Below are positions 63,619 through 64,000 of a stretch of 64,000 bases of DNA, piece by piece (position 1 is the first letter of the stretch; every line of letters begins with the position of its first letter). Position numbers and translations under genes: made by a program. Below the pieces are notes generated by a model. The model was not told where the DNA came from, ran no database searches, and saw only the letters and a program-made list of their open reading frames with translations. The stretch is from Blautia faecicola (GTDB taxonomy: Bacteria > Bacillota > Clostridia > Lachnospirales > Lachnospiraceae): assembly GCF_004123145.1 (NCBI RefSeq), contig NZ_SDKC01000001.1, positions 151,501-215,500 on the forward strand, given 5' to 3'.

Positions 63619-64000
63619 TGGGAAAATGCACAGATGCAGTGACTAATTGGATGATACGGTGTCATGTAATACATGAAGAAGATAAAGAACTTTACAAGTA
63701 TGCGATACATAGTTTTTTTCTATTGCTCTCACCTCTTATTCTTGCAGGAGGCATTGGCTTTTGCGTAGGAAGTGTAAAACATGGATTTGCGGTTATTTTA
63801 CCATTTATAGTTCTGCGAAAATTTAGTGGTGGTTATCATGCGAAAAATTTACACACTTGTATTTTGGGATCGGGTTTTCTACTGCTTTTGTGCATAATAT
63901 GTTCAATACATGTGCAATGTGATTGGAGGTTGGCAATTACTACGGCTATTGCTTCTGTTAGTTTGATTGTATTTAGTCCAATGGATAGTGAAAATAGAAG
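63618..64000 (+). CDS. agrB: AgrB-like accessory gene regulator peptidase, 3' partial
   Basis: The frame is open to the right edge, about 127 codons visible. It has the AgrB features: an N-terminal helical part, hydrophobic helices and the catalytic motif RKFSGGYHAKNLHTC with the protease His and Cys. AgrB is the membrane cysteine protease that processes AgrD. Usual gene order is agrB-D; here D comes first. Confidence 0.9.
   Translation, partial: MGKCTDAVTNWMIRCHVIHEEDKELYKYAIHSFFLLLSPLILAGGIGFCVGSVKHGFAVILPFIVLRKFSGGYHAKNLHTCILGSGFLLLLCIICSIHVQCDWRLAITTAIASVSLIVFSPMDSENR

Overview
The window reads as chromosome of a gut Lachnospiraceae-type Firmicute (Blautia / Mediterraneibacter / Ruminococcus gnavus-torques neighbourhood). 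Supporting signs are AGGAGG ribosome binding sites, a T-box in front of metG, sortase-type surface proteins, dockerin/cohesin modules, an Agr peptide system and host-glycan enzymes (GH42, GH112). The genus is an inference. Both ends (TelA/rhomboid on the left, agr on the right) look more AT-rich than the middle.

1-17.7 kb is carbohydrate and transport: a 5'-cut TelA gene, a rhomboid protease, a GH42 beta-galactosidase, a complete family-5 ABC importer (binding protein, two ATPases, two permeases), a malic enzyme, an AraC regulator, a GH112 galactosyl phosphorylase, an RmlD-like reductase and a dicarboxylate/cation symporter. Two non-autonomous palindromic elements sit between these genes: a 233-bp MITE with 8-bp target duplications and IS66-like ends, and a 230-bp element with perfect 31-bp inverted repeats.

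17.7-25.6 kb holds an OmpR-type two-component system facing a GT2/YfhO glycosylation pair, then CbiZ (corrinoid remodelling) and a leucine-rich-repeat protein.

25.6-54.6 kb is the main discovery. A consensus promoter leads into a canonical cobalamin riboswitch, a second and differently built cobalamin-like aptamer, and a strong intrinsic terminator. Fifteen tightly packed co-directional genes follow, up to a terminator at about 54.6 kb. They encode two very large secreted beta-propeller proteins ending in dockerins, a cohesin+dockerin adaptor, a cohesin protein with a sortase-like tail, a membrane-anchored DUF4430 (transcobalamin beta-domain-like) protein, a MoxR/DUF58/transglutaminase-like trio in which the transglutaminase has lost its catalytic Cys, a giant GLUG-repeat membrane protein, an alpha/alpha-barrel protein followed by a second DUF4430 protein (together resembling a split intrinsic factor), a dedicated ECF transporter (T, fused A-A', S) and an AP-endonuclease-2-fold protein that could be a CbiR-type cobamide remodelling enzyme. 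I read this as a Gram-positive corrinoid-capture machine: B12-repressed, assembled at the cell surface by cohesin-dockerin pairing, delivering corrinoid to an ECF importer and to cytoplasmic remodelling enzymes. That function is inferred from domains, riboswitch and gene order and has not been demonstrated.

54.6-60.2 kb carries an Rpn-like nuclease, a PHP phosphatase, T-box-metG, tatD and a small unknown ORF. 60.2-64 kb carries a type I toxin-antitoxin pair (30-aa holin-like toxin plus antisense RNA) and an agr quorum-sensing locus with agrC/agrA and an XRE regulator on the minus strand and agrD/agrB (cut by the window end) on the plus strand.
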